Assembly (NCBI GenBank): GCA_019925105.1 | Contig: JAHGAU010000010.1 | Span: 1,426,001 to 1,490,000, forward strand | Direction of reading: 5' to 3' | DNA length: 64,000 nucleotides | DNA from: Niebla homalea | Taxonomy: Eukaryota; Ascomycota; Lecanoromycetes; Lecanorales; Ramalinaceae | Part shown: in pieces, positions 1-11,700 of the stretch | Layout of the letters: each line of letters begins with the position of its first letter | How positions within the stretch are numbered: the first letter of the stretch is position 1 | Notes under the pieces: model-generated | What the model was told of the DNA's origin: nothing | The model's input: only the letters and a program-made list of their open reading frames with translations | Database searches by the model: none | Position numbers and translations under genes: made by a program

Positions 1-480
1 TTTTTTTTTATTTTAATCGTTTTATAAACGGTTTATTATCTTTATTAATTTTATTTTTATCTTAAACTTAATTATAATACGTTTTTTAATCTCGTTAATT
101 ATAGCGATCGCCCTTAATAAAAAGTAAACGATAAGAAGGGTAACCGGGTAATTATAAATAATATCCTTAATTTTAAGGATTTAATTACTTATTATTAACG
201 TAATAATAATACGTATTAACGTTATATTAAATAAAAATTTATTTAATCGTAAGCTTCTATATATCATTTTTTATTTATAGGTTATAAAGACCTTATTATT
301 ATAATTATAGCGGAATTAAATTTTCCGTTTAATCCTTAACTTCTTATTATTTTTAAACCGTATTATTATTATAATATAATTATACTTTAAGGCTTAATCT
401 TATATTATAAAAATAAAAGAATTATTAAAAGTATCGCTTATATTATTAAGTAAAGGTACGAGGTCTATGGTAATAATAGG
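1..480. repeat. AT-rich, RIP-like block
   Basis: The block is overwhelmingly A/T and full of TpA steps (runs such as taataataatacg), with scattered CpG-containing words (acg, tcg) but few CpA/TpG. That composition is what RIP leaves in ascomycete repeats, where CpA is converted to TpA. No long open frame or coding signal is visible. It is probably the end of a degenerate transposon or heterochromatic island continuing left of the window. The switch to normal base composition occurs at about 480. Confidence 0.7.
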
Positions 481-596
481 TAATAGGACGGCCGGACTAA
501 GGGGCGCGTTATTTGGACTTTGCCAAAAAAACAAAAAAAGTCTTCCGCAATGCTAAGAAATACTACCGGAATTACTGAATATACCCGCAAAAAAAA

Positions 597-688
597 GGGT
601 GTACATGCAGGGAATTTAGGGGTGTACATGCAGGGGATTTGGGGGCGTATATGTATATCGCGGGGGTGTACGTGTATATGATCCCTTA
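597..688. repeat. Degenerate short tandem repeat, about 22 bp period
   Basis: Four diverged copies of a unit resembling GGTGTACATGCAGGGGATTT lie head to tail. The first two are nearly identical and 23 bp apart; the third and fourth (gcgtatatg.., gtgtacgtg..) have drifted. It sits between the AT-rich block and the first gene, in a 380 bp stretch with no supported gene. The weak minus-strand open frame across it (465-740) has no recognisable homology and is not annotated. Confidence 0.5.
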
Positions 689-858
689 AAAAAGCTGTTC
701 GCGGCTGAGTTCCGCCCATGCACTCACTCACAAGTGGCAAGCCTCAGGGGTAAATTTTGGACCAAGGGAAACAAAGAAGTGGACAAACATGGTATCTCAT
801 TTACTGATTTCGAAGTATTTGAGGTACTTATCCAGGACTATTCCTTGGAAGCATGATT

Positions 859-1880
859 CTAAATTCTGGTGCCGTTGACTCCTTGCTTTCCCTCTCCTAG
901 CTGTGAAGCCACCACAGTGGCCTCTCTCAAGCCTCTGGCGACGGTGCCCCGTAGGCCTCTCTCCTCAAGCACAAGCAGGCCTCCTATCGTGCATCCACCG
1001 GGAGTGCTAACTTTCTCCCGAACCATGGCCGGGTGCTCTCCGTTCAACACTAAACTTGATGCACCTCTCATAGTCTGAGCAGCCATCAATTGAGCATCGG
1101 CTCGCGGTAAACCCATAGCGACGGCACCGTCGGCGATAGCTTCGAGCACCATAGCAAACATTGCAGGTCCAGATCCGCAGAGCGCTGTGCACACATCCAT
1201 CTGATTGGCTGGTACAGTCTGTACGCGGCCAACACGTGTGAATATCCAGGTCACAAGGTTCTGAAGGTCTGATGGGAGTGGGGGCTCAGGTTTTGCAATG
1301 ACGGACATTGATTCATGTACCAATGCTGCTGTGTTCGGCATGACTCGCACCAACTTACAGGGTTCCGAGTCGTTCTCAAATGCTTCGTGTTTGGATGATC
1401 CAGCGCCGTAGAGTGTGTCCTCGATTTGCCCGACGCTCACTCCCGCAAGTATGCTGATCAGAAGTTTCCCCCTCAGTGCGTTCTTCATTCCTCGAGCACC
1501 CAACACGGTAGAAAGGTGGTATGGCTTACAACCCAGAATGATAACATCTGCCTCTTGAGCGCCTCGGATGTTTTCATTCTGAAGGACATTGAGGGAAGAA
1601 GTCAGGTGTGAGACCTCACGCTTGATCCGCTGGGCAGATCCAGGACGAGCTACACATGCAATAAATTTCGTGGGGGTCCGATTGGGCAAATCTTCCGAGT
1701 TTGTGCTTGATCTAGAAGTTGCAGCCGACGCATTCTCAGAGAGGGAGGACAGTATGCCTGATAGGATTGATGTGCCCAAAGTCCCTGAAGAATACTCAAT
1801 TAGGCCATGAACGAGAGGTAACGGAGGACTGGACCTACTTACTCACCGCATCCAAGAACTGTCAGAGTCAGGCCGCCCAT
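859..1880 (-). CDS. PRO3: Pyrroline-5-carboxylate reductase
   Basis: Catalyses the last step of proline synthesis, NAD(P)H-dependent reduction of pyrroline-5-carboxylate, in the cytosol. Two exons: 1847-1880 and 859-1784, with a 62 nt intron (GTGAGT..CAG), giving 319 residues. Splicing restores the N-terminal Rossmann motif: exon 1 encodes MGGLTLTVLGC and exon 2 continues GTLGTSILSG, making GCGTLG. Family hallmarks follow: VIILGCKPY, VRVMPNTAALV, then the C-terminal dimerisation domain with TALCGSGPA and REKVSTPGGCTIGG. Length is normal for the family. It is divergent from the Ctk3 gene across 331 bp. Without the short first exon the ORF would begin at a TTG codon and lack the nucleotide-binding loop, which supports the spliced model. 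Confidence 0.93.
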
Positions 1881-2211
1881 GCTCTTTTGGGATGATGGAT
1901 GCTCTGTCACTGTGGGCGCCAGTGTGTCATCAATGAAATTCGTGTGGATGATCAAAATTGGAATCACGCAGATATCTCAATCATGACTGCGCTTGGAGGA
2001 TCACGTGGATAGTTTTTCGATTCCTATTGGCGCTAGTCGTGGTACAGTGGTAATTGGTATTCAATCCCATCTGATCATGTAATCATGAGACTCGGGATGT
2101 GGCTAGCGCTAGGGTTTCCGGAGGACGTCATTTCTTGTGCTTCAACCACAGAGCTATGTGCACCCCCGTTGCAAATCGAGCGTCGCTGTTGTAGGGAGAT
2201 GACCACCCAGA
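1881..2211. promoter_or_regulatory. Divergent promoter region P5CR/Ctk3
   Basis: The 331 bp between two outward-facing start codons must hold both promoters. No coding frame and no specific binding site could be identified. Confidence 0.5.
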
Positions 2212-3067
2212 ATGAGTGACCCTTTCGAAGTTCGCATGCGTTTCACCTCCCAGCTGCAACACTTGAATGCTTCGGTCAATTCATCACAAAAAGCAGCTCA
2301 CTATGCCCTGAAGTACAAGGAACAGGATGAGGATTTGCATTCATGCATTCTGGAACAGCTCGAGAGGGTGAGCTCTTCAAATAATATCTGGGCCTGACCG
2401 GCATGATGACTTCTCTTCAGAGTTCCATGAACACGCGTGCAAATATCATGTACTTCATTGAGCATCTCTGTGACATGGCCCAACGAGAAAACCATGTTGA
2501 ATACGTGCGTATGATGCAGAGAGATATCTTGCGCGTCGTGGATGCAGTGGCGCCCGCAGACGGCTCCGGAGCAGCCAATGTCAAGATAGTGAGAAAGGTG
2601 AGCCTGCCCATTCTTTATCAGCTTGAAGCGAAACCTCAGTAGTCTTTCAGGTCCTGTCCGGCCTTCAGAATAAGGCAATTCTTCTCCCAGCCACAATTCA
2701 GGAGATCGAGGATGGATTGAAAGAGCGCGACACACTCTCAGGAGCCAATCCAGACCTGTCTCCTGCTTCCCCGACTCTTGCGAATGCTCCTCACGCTCCT
2801 GGTCGTGATGACACTGCAACTCTCGCGACAGCCAGACCCAATGGTATCTCGACACGGTTGGATAAGCGCCAGATTGAGCAGAGAATCGAGGAGGACAGGG
2901 AAAGACACAAACGGCTCAGGGAGGATATATGGGCCGTCGGTGGCGAGGAAAATGCGGATGATGAGTTCGATAAGCTGTGGGATGAGATCAGCAGCCTGGG
3001 TTCAGACGACTATCTCCAGGCAGAGGAAGAGGCTGAAGAACGGAGGCTGGCATTGGAGATGAATTGA
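2212..3067 (+). CDS. ctk3: CTD kinase subunit gamma (Ctk3)
   Basis: Regulatory subunit of the CTDK-I complex, which phosphorylates Ser2 of the RNA polymerase II C-terminal repeat. Three exons: 2212-2367, 2421-2597, 2651-3067, joined by 53 nt introns with GTGAGC donors and CTTCAG/TTTCAG acceptors; the product is 249 residues. The N-terminal CID-like domain is recognisable from DPFEVRMRFTSQLQHLNASV, SSQKAAHYALK, NIMYFIEHLCDMAQ and MQRDILRVVDAVAP. The C-terminal half is a charged helix region with a conserved RQIEQRIEEDRERHKRLRED-like segment near residue 190 and an acidic tail. Junctions are in phase and reconstruct the motif across each exon. It faces the ClC gene tail to tail. Confidence 0.9.
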
Positions 3068-3678
3068 GCTTCAAAACGATGGTCTTGAACTGATCAGAAA
3101 GGTAGAGCATTGCGAAGCTTGGGGGCCAAGTGTCATACCTCGAGCGCGTGGTAACCCTTGATTTGATGGAGTTTTACCACGGTTGTCTGGAAACACGAAC
3201 CACCTTCTGCCAGTGGACACACAACCACATTGACCGGCATCGCGTCTTTCTCGAACGACCGATTCCTCAATCACCCCACATTTCAACATATTGGATCCAA
3301 AGCCTGGAGCCTTTTTGGGCCTAATAGTGTGATATGAAAGGTCTGCTCTTTTGGTCGCTTGTTCAATGAACTTGGCTGAGGTCAGGCGAGAATGACAGAA
3401 AGTCATGTGCCTTCAGAGTCAGTACTCCTACTCGTCTCCCCAGTTCTTATCGATGGCAAATTGCGTGACATCGAAGATAACATCGATGGATGCAGATCTA
3501 GCGCTTGAAGAGATGTCCCTTGGTTGTCTCTTGAGTGGTCTCTGTGAGGATAGCATTTTTTGCTGATTTGGATTGGGCGGAGTATTGATGAGGTCTCGGG
3601 GTACCGGTCAGGAACCCGCAACAACTTATTTCTTGAAGCACCAGAGCAATGAGTATGGGGTACTTGGCTCTCTAGGGC
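3068..3678. other. Convergent intergenic region
   Basis: 611 bp between the Ctk3 and ClC stop codons. Only short, compositionally random open frames on both strands; nothing supportable was seen. It presumably holds two 3' UTRs and polyadenylation sites. Confidence 0.5.
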
Positions 3679-6382
3679 TCATCTTTCATCACTGGGGCTC
3701 TGGAAAGAGTCGCGATCACTGCCTTCTCTGTTCAATAAACCGCGAGACTCACCACCTTGCTCCTCTCTTAGGACACCACCACCAGTGCCAAGCGAGTCAT
3801 CTTCAGCACTATCAAGTACGTACCATACATCTTTCTTTGTGAGCAGGCCTCGGAGCGCACCCCTGTCCGTGAAGAGCACATAGCGCAATCCAAGCTTGGA
3901 AAACATGCTGACCGTCAGCTGTAGACTACTTTTACTGTTCAGAGTGATTGGCGTCTGGTCCATCCATGGGCGTAGGTCGAGAGTGTCTCGGGGGTCTGCG
4001 TCGGCGTTATGAATGAAATGTATCGATGTTGAGGGCGGAAGATTTCTCGGCTCTGTAGTTGCAGTGTGTAGCGAGTACATAAGCTCCGTTCGTGAGATGT
4101 AGCCCAAGAGGACGTTGGATGTTGCATCCATGACCACTGGAAAGCCTCTGTAAGGCTGCGCTGAAAGAAAATCATGGAGGCTCTTTACGGTGTGGCCAGT
4201 GGCCGAGAGAACAGCAAGGTCTTCTAGTTGGGTCATGACCTGCGACACGGGAACATCAGGGCCTGGGGAATCATCCCTGTTGTCTAAGAATGGATACTCG
4301 TTAAAGTGAATCCAGCTCTCGTATATACCGCGTTTCCCAAAGGCATCACCCACCAACTTGCTGATCATGACCGCAATCATAATAGGCAGGACGTACGTCA
4401 AAGCCCCAGTAAGTTCGAACATAATGACGACTATCGACACAGTCATTCTCGTGACTCCAGCCAGAGCTGCAGCAGCACCAATGATCGCGTATGTTCCAGG
4501 GGTAATGCAAGGGATGTCTGGCTCGCAGGTCGCAAATACAATAGCATTCGGGTGATCATGATGCCAAATCTCCATGATGACCCCAACAGCGCGGCCAGTG
4601 AGTCCTCCAATAGCCATCGACGGGAGAATGATGCCAGCCGGGATCTGTAGTCCAAACGTTACTGAAGCAAGCAGGAAGCCTATGACAGCCGCTTGGAGAA
4701 GGAGCAAAATTACGCCTGCGGTCGCGGAACCAGTCTTACAGATTCCAAATTGATCATCCGTGATGGTTGCGCATTCCGCAAACAGCATGTAGACGAGCTC
4801 TGATGATTGTGCCCTCATGAATTTGTTGGGGAAATTGAGGATCGCGGTAATTACGGTAGCAGCAATCACCTCAAGAATCGGCTTCCCTGCCCAGCGTGAC
4901 CCTTTCCGCCACTTCGCAATTCGCATGTTGAGCTTGATGAAGAGACCACCGTAGATGCCACCCAAGATGCCAAGGATACCGTATGGGATCATCTCGAAAC
5001 CGTGCCAACCTGTGGAGTAAGTCACCTGGTACAGCACAAGCTTTCCAGTGCGAAAGGGATTGAAAGCCTGGAGAGTGACGGCAGCGACCATAGCGCACAC
5101 AAAGCTTTGCCACATCGTTTTGTCTGGGAAGTAGTAGGACAGCTGTTCAAGACTGAAGAGGACCCCACCGATAGGAGATCCAAAAGCCACTGAGATGCCA
5201 GCGGCAGCAGCGGCAGAGAGCACTTCTCGTTTCCGAGCTTCGTTATCATTCAGACTGGGCGATAGCTTCATGAAGAGATTGGCACAGCAACAGGCGACAT
5301 GAACCAGGGGCCCTTCCTTCCCCAGCCACAAGCCTGAAGCAACGGCAAGGCAGAGCCCAAGAGATTTCGTAAGAAGAGTCCAGCCACCCATGAAACGTCG
5401 CATCACGAAGCCTCCCAGAACAGTTTTGATCTCAGGAATACCACTATGCTTGGCATAAGTAGCATATCTTTGAACAAGCAGGCTCGCTGCCGCGGCGAAG
5501 GCTACTGAGAAGACGAGAAAGAAGATGTACTCCACGATGAATTGTCCTGCACCTGAGCTGATGTGAAGCGCACGACCCCATGCAGTCCATCCCTGGCATT
5601 GTGCCCACTCATCATGACCCCAGCAACAGAAGCCCCGGTTTAACCAGAAATTGCCTCCTCCAGTCCCTGCTTTGCAGAAACCTGTCTTGAGATCGCCGAG
5701 CCAGTCACTGGCAACATCGATACTTGCAGCAAGTAGGCCAGCTGCGACACCGGTAGCAATAAGTACCATCCAGATCTGGCTTGCGTCCAATACTTGTTGA
5801 GTGTAGCCAACAAGTCCAGTAGCCTTAGAACACAGATATCTGAGGCGTTGTCTCTCCTTCGTGTATTCGAATATCCAGTCTATGGCCGTAAGATCATCGT
5901 AGCCTACTCTTCGACCTGGACCTTCTGTATACCAATCCAAGGCTCCACCTTCCTTCGTGTCAGTGTAAGCGCTCCCGTTGGCCACATGTCCGTTGCTTTG
6001 CGTCAACGAAACATCGGAGTTATTGTTGGAGGCAAGCTCACGGAGCCGCCTACTTCGCGCTGTAGGTAGCGGAAGTGCTGGACGAGGGTGAGGGCTTGGA
6101 TTACGTGACGAGTCGTTTGAGGGGGTAGAGAGAAAGCCAGGTAGCTTGAGGCCTGTTCGTTGCTTTGTCTTCTTGCGAAATGTTATGCTAGTATTGTCAG
6201 TTCGAAGTGGAGCATCGACGAATGCATAGTACTGACGGTGTCCTATCATCCAGCGGATCATCAGCAAGTAAGGTGTTGTCGAGGCTAAGGTCTGCGCCCT
6301 CCCCATCGTCGAAATCATCTAGAGACTGCTGGATGCCCTGCTGACGGCCGAGCGTGGAGGAACCCTCGCCATTCCCGTTCAT
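3679..6382 (-). CDS. CLC-family chloride channel/transporter
   Basis: Voltage-gated-chloride-channel (CLC) family protein of endomembranes, most like the ClC-3/4/5 branch. Exons 6237-6382 and 3679-6187 with a 49 nt intron (GTCAGT, branch CTGAC, TAG) give 884 residues. The long ORF itself reads back to 6318, but that extension crosses the intron; starting at ATG 6382 and splicing gives an acidic N-terminus running into TPITFRKKTKQRTG. Selectivity-filter motifs are present: SGIPEIKT, GKEGPLVHVACC (gating glutamate near residue 338), GSPIGGVLFSLE, and LQIPAGIILPSMAIGG. About ten hydrophobic helices are followed by two CBS domains (roughly residues 690-860). The residue after SLE is Gln (codon 5143-5145), where ClC-5 carries its proton glutamate; see findings. 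Confidence 0.92.
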
Positions 6383-6695
6383 GAGCGTGACAGGCTGGGA
6401 AACTGGAGCGTCATATGAGCAAGCTCTCGGAAGTTCCTTGTGCAGTGGTGAGATGCGATTGACATAGAGGTGAGAGGTGATCGCTCATTGGTCGGTTCTA
6501 GAGCTGAGCTAATGTGCATGAGTTACTAGTGTGGATTCACCACCAGATCTCCACGGCACATACATCTTATCCAGCACAAATCGCCGTCACGAAAGGTTTT
6601 CCTTTTGCAATCACACTTCTTTAGTCTCTGAAGACGTACTTGCAAAAATCAAACTTCCGGCTTGTGACTATCCTGCCAAAAGCAGCAAGTCCAAA
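6383..6695. promoter_or_regulatory. Divergent promoter region ClC/Ssu1-like
   Basis: 313 bp between divergent starts. The SSU1-like frame stays open upstream to 6531 but has no ATG there, so this is treated as leader sequence. No specific site was recognised. Confidence 0.4.
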
Positions 6696-8115
6696 ATGTC
6701 TACAGCCGGCGCCGGCGAAGGTCCTGTACTATCAGACCAAGCTGAGAGTCAAAGTGTACGGAATATGCCTCCCAAAGACACAAACGCGAAGTCTTCTTCG
6801 AACCCGTCATTTCGGAAGGAGTACAAAGGGTTGCGACGGATAATCCGCAACTTTACGCCATCGTACGTGCTTTCTAAATGTCAAGGATCGTCTCAACTCT
6901 CATATGGACAGATGGTTTGCAGTTACTATGGGTACAGGGATAGTATCCCTGCTACTTCACGACCTGCCGTACAATGGTCATTGGCTTTACTGACTTTCGG
7001 TCATCTTCTTTGCCCTCAATGTCCTCATCTTCATCCTCTTCCTTTGTCTGTCAGTCGCAAGATATACCATGTATCCTGAGATCTGGAGACTTATGATCCG
7101 CCATCCCACCCAATCTCTTTTCCTAGGAACCATTCCCATGGGGTTTGCCACCATAGTGAACATGCTTGCTTTTGTCTGTGTTCCCGCTTGGGGTCCATGG
7201 GCCATTAGCTTAACATGGGCTCTTTGGTGGATAGATGCTGTGGCCGCTGTGGCCATATGCTTTTACCTTCCATATGCACTGTATGTGTCTTAGAGTTGAT
7301 CCCTGCATTTGGCAGCTGAATCCTTCTCTAGGATGACTGTACACCAAAACAAGCTTTCTTCAATGACTGCTGTTTGGCTTCTGCCCATCGTGTCCACCAT
7401 TGTGGCAGCTGCCTCGGGCGGAATTGTCGCGGACATTCTTCCTAACCCTCAGCACGCTCTGTGGACTCTAGTTACCAGTTATGTGCTTTGGGGGACAGGA
7501 GTGCCACTTGCGATGGCTACTCTCGTTCTATATTTTCAACGACTTGCACTCTACAATCTACCCCCAAGGGAAGTCATTGTTTCGGTTTTCCTCCCTCTCG
7601 GCCCCCTAGGTCAAGGAGGGTTTGGTATCATGAAATTGGGCAGCGTAGCCATGAGAAATTTCTCAGAGACTGGTGTTCTAACACCCAACGCCGGTGAAAT
7701 CTTGTATGTTGTTGGCTTCCTATTTGCATTGGTCATCTGGGGATTTGCACTCGCATGGTGGTTCTTCGCGCTCGCATCGATCCTCAGATCCCCCTTTCCA
7801 TTCAATATCGGCTGGTGGAGCTTTACCTTTCCGATTGGCGTTTTTGCTACCGCGACCGTCACGTTGGGAAAAGAAATGCCATCCAAGTTTTTCTCAGTAC
7901 TAGGCACAGTAAGACTGATTCCCCTGCGTCACTTTGCAATCCTAGAAAAGTAATCAAAATGACAGATACTGTCCGTTGTGGTTGTTCTGTTGTGGGTGCT
8001 TGTAGCGTCAGAGACAATGAGGCATTCAAGATCCGGACAGATGTTCTATGCGCCCTGTCTGCAAGATATGCGAGACAAGAAAGACGTGCCGGAGAAGACC
8101 GACAAGCATGTGTGA
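6696..8115 (+). pseudogene. SSU1: Ssu1-type sulfite/malate transporter with one in-frame TGA
   Basis: TehA/SLAC1-fold plasma-membrane transporter; Ssu1 exports sulfite in fungi. Four exons can be joined cleanly: 6696-6862, 6912-7280, 7332-7908, 7966-8115, which would give 420 residues. The start is the ATG in CCAAAATGTC. Motifs: SWFAVTMGTGIVSLLLHDLP, NKLSSMTAVWLLPIV, VAAASGGIVA, GPLGQGGFGIMKLG, and a C-terminal MFYAPCLQDM. All splice sites and frames are intact, but codon 83 (6991-6993) is TGA, right after NGHWLY where the family continues into the second helix, and translation would stop after 82 residues. One base separates it from TGG (Trp). It may be a young pseudogene, a readthrough gene (the next base is C, a leaky context), or a sequence error. 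The TGA itself is certain as read; its meaning is not. Confidence 0.8.
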
Positions 8116-8720
8116 AGCTCTCGCGTAGGGCAATGTAGATCAAGACCAGAATCTGGTGCGAGTTGCGCTCGGGTCAAGATCATTCCTTCATTAGGAAATA
8201 AATTATGAGTTCCCGGATATTGTGCTGTTGAAATTTATCCCATCAGAAGTGTCTGCCAGGTAGCTCACACCCTTGCCAGTCGTCGTCGCTTCATGTGCTT
8301 TTCATAACGGTGCACGATTCGCCATTGTGGATGTCTTTCAATCCCTTAACAGACCCTCTCGCTGGATACAAGCTGGTAAGTAGACCGGCAAAGATTTACA
8401 AGTCATGATTACGCTCAATGAACATGTGAAAGTTGAATTGACAGCTGTCTTGCTGTCTTGGAGGGCGGCACTAAAATCTGGACATTCTGTACTCTTCTTG
8501 GCTTTGTATTTAATCAAGTTTACGGTGTTCTAGTCACGCTAATTAGGGGGCCCAGAGCTTTCTGTAATTTACTTGATACCTAAAGATTACAGTCTAGGAA
8601 AGATAACAATAGCATGAGGTGAAATCGAAAAACTTTTCGATATTGAAAATGTCTTGCTGCTTACCTCCTCGCCACATGAACTGAACTTCAAGCTTCTCAT
8701 TCTCTTCAATTTCCTTTCCA
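8116..8720. other. Intergenic region upstream of midasin
   Basis: 605 bp containing the 3' flank of the SSU1-like gene and the midasin promoter. No coding frame, RNA gene or repeat was recognised. Confidence 0.5.
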
Positions 8721-11700
8721 ATGGACGTGTCATGGCGTTCGGAGCAATTATTGGCTCACTTAAAAGGGTCAGATCATGTGCCGGACAGGATTTCGACGAC
8801 ATTACAGCAAGGTTCCAATTCAGAGTACCTTGATGCTCTCTCACTGCTTGCTCTCAGTCCACAACTTACTGGAGCGATCTTCATCACGCATGAGCCAGTA
8901 TTTGTAGATTTATCAAGCAGGTGGCTCTCGCGAGCGGACAGCCGAAAGAGCAGTATCGCGGTACTTGCTGCATATGCGCGAGTCCTCCCTGTTGCGCCTC
9001 ATCTTACCGAGCATGCTGTTGCGTTACTCAGAGATCGACAAAAGAGCCATTTTGAGGCTTTGTGCTCAACGAATGCCTCGGCTCTTTTCGATCTGCCTGT
9101 TGAAGACCTGCAAGTCTTGTTATTGGCGATGTGCCGGCTTCTTTTGCATGACCAGCAGACATATGCTTCCTATATTTCTCCCGCTCAACTCACGTCACTT
9201 CTGAATCATTCAAAATCACACATCAGATGTCTAGCTATCCGAGTCTTTTGCATCTTCATGTATGCCTCGGACGCAGTCATGCACACTATGCTGAAGCAGT
9301 ATATAGGTGAGAGCGAGACTCCCGGACCCTGGGAAGATCGATTCATCGATTATACATTCCTTTCCTTATGGGAGCGCGAACGAACGAAAAGACTTGAACA
9401 AGAATTGCAGGAATTTCTACGTTTGGCAGACGCTAAAAGCAGCACCGCCGTCTCGACATCTGTGAATAGGGTCTTTTACCCAGTTGACTTGTCTAGCACG
9501 ACCGCAGCCATTGCCGGAATCCTCTTACCCAAAAGCGAAAATGTTGATGTCTCGGAGAACTCTATTGTGATGACGAGGACCATTACCTCTAATCTGAAGG
9601 TGCTTGCGAGAGGCATCAATAGTGGAAAGCCAACCCTGATCAGTGGACCGCCATGTTCTGGTAAAACACTTCTAATCAATAAAGTTGCCCAGGCCGTCGG
9701 CAAAGGCTCATCATTGGTGGTCCTGAACCTCAATGAGCAGGTGGATGCCAAGGCTCTTGTAGGCATGTATGCATACTCTGCATTCGACGCTGCAATTACC
9801 TGGCGTCCGGGTGTTTTGACCAAGGCAGTAAAGGACGGCGACTGGGTTCTGTTGGAAAACATTGATCGAGCATCAATAGAAGCGATGACGATACTGATAG
9901 CGCTTGTTGAAAGACGGGAGCTACTCCTCCCAACTCGAGATGGTCCAATTCGTGCGAAACCAGGTTTCAAATTGATCGCAACAATGCAGACTTCTGTAAA
10001 GGCTGGTCGCGCAGACCTGAATTCTGACGTAAGAGTGTTCGGTATCAGACACTGGGCCCAGGTCAGGTTCGATGAGCCAAACCAGTCTGAGCTGGCAGAG
10101 ATAATTTCATCATTGTTTCCACTCCTGACGGCTTTGATACCACGAATGATGCAGACCTACAATACTGTGGCAACGCAAAGCTCACAACATCACGACAGCA
10201 GGCTAACACGCCCATCAGATTTGCTTCGCTGGGCCAAAAGAATTGACTGTAGCATGCGGCACAATAGCATTACTGATTCTATTCAAGCTTTGCCACATCG
10301 TGTACTGGATCATATGTTCTTGGATGCAGTAGACTCGTTCTGCGGTCATCTTCCCCTAGGGTTGCTAAGGAAGTCGATTGAAAGCATTGTAGGACAAGAA
10401 CTGCAGATGCCTGCAGAGAGAATTGAGTACAATCTTCGCACCCGAAAACCTTCTTACAAACAGTCAGCTTCCACTCTTTACGTGGGTCGCGTAGAGCTTC
10501 GAGTTTACAAAGCGAAGTTCAATAAGACTAAGCAGCTTCATAATGGGGATTCCAAATTTGCAATGACGAGTCACTTCCTTAGGATCTTGGAGAGTGTTGC
10601 AGCAGTAGTGCAAAACGCGGAGCCCTGCCTCCTGGTCGGCGAGACTGGGACGGGCAAGACTACTATCATTCAGCAGCTCGCAAAGTCCCTTGGGCATAAC
10701 TTGCTCATTATCAATTTGTCGCAGCAAAGCGAAGCTACCGACCTGCTCGGTGGATTGAAGCCTACAAATCCAAGGATCGTTGCTTCTCCCTTGCAAGATG
10801 AATTTGTTGAGCTGTTGCAAGTGACCTTTCCTAGTCGTCAAAATGAGCAATTCTTGGGCACACTGGCAAAGGCAATTGCAAAAGCTCGTTGGATAAAGGT
10901 TGTGGAGCTTTGGCAAGAAGCCTTGCGCAGCGTCCAGCCCGCTATCAAGGCCCGCAGGGGTCTTTCACAACATCCTTTGGAGCCTGATAGGAAGAAGAGA
11001 AAGTTACAGACGATCTCTGAGAGTTTAGGCCAACGCTGGGAAAAGTTCGCTAGGGATATCAATAACTTCCATACTTACTTATCACGAGGGACGAAAAACT
11101 TCGCCTTTTCCTTCATCGAGGGTAATCTTGTAAAGGCAGTGCGACAAGGCCAATGGGTTCTCCTAGACGAGATCAATTTGGCTTCAGCAGAGACCTTGGA
11201 GGTGCTCGCTGACTTGATTACAGCTTCTACCGGTCAACAGCCGTCTTTACTATTAACAGAGACGGGAGAGCGAGAGAGAGTTCGCGCACATGATGATTTC
11301 CGTATCTTTGGAGCGATGAACCCTGCAACGGATGTCGGCAAGCGAGATCTACCTCCAAGCATCAGGTCATCATTCACAGAATTATACATCAACGAATCTG
11401 ACCAGAATCTGACCGACTTGGCTGATATCTCAGAGACTTACCTTGGTGCCAATAGTCAGTGGGACAAGCGACTCGCGAGCGTTGTGGCCCAGTTGTATCT
11501 AGACCTCAAGAAAATGTCGCTTGAAAGTAGACTGGTCGACGGCTCGAACAATAAACCTCACTTCAGTCTCCGGACATTGGCGCGAGCTCTTACATTTGCC
11601 TCTGACACTGCAGCGAGCTATGGCTTGCGGCGAGCTGTATTCGAAGGGTTCATGATGTGCTTTTCTACTAGTCTCAACACACAATCAAGATCCATAGTCC

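Noticed and set aside
465..740. 91-codon minus-strand frame beside the AT block
   Set aside because: It runs through the short tandem repeat, has a repeat-derived composition and no similarity to a known family.
2301..2855. 184-codon frame antisense to Ctk3
   Set aside because: Shadow of a well-supported spliced gene; the translation shows no motifs.
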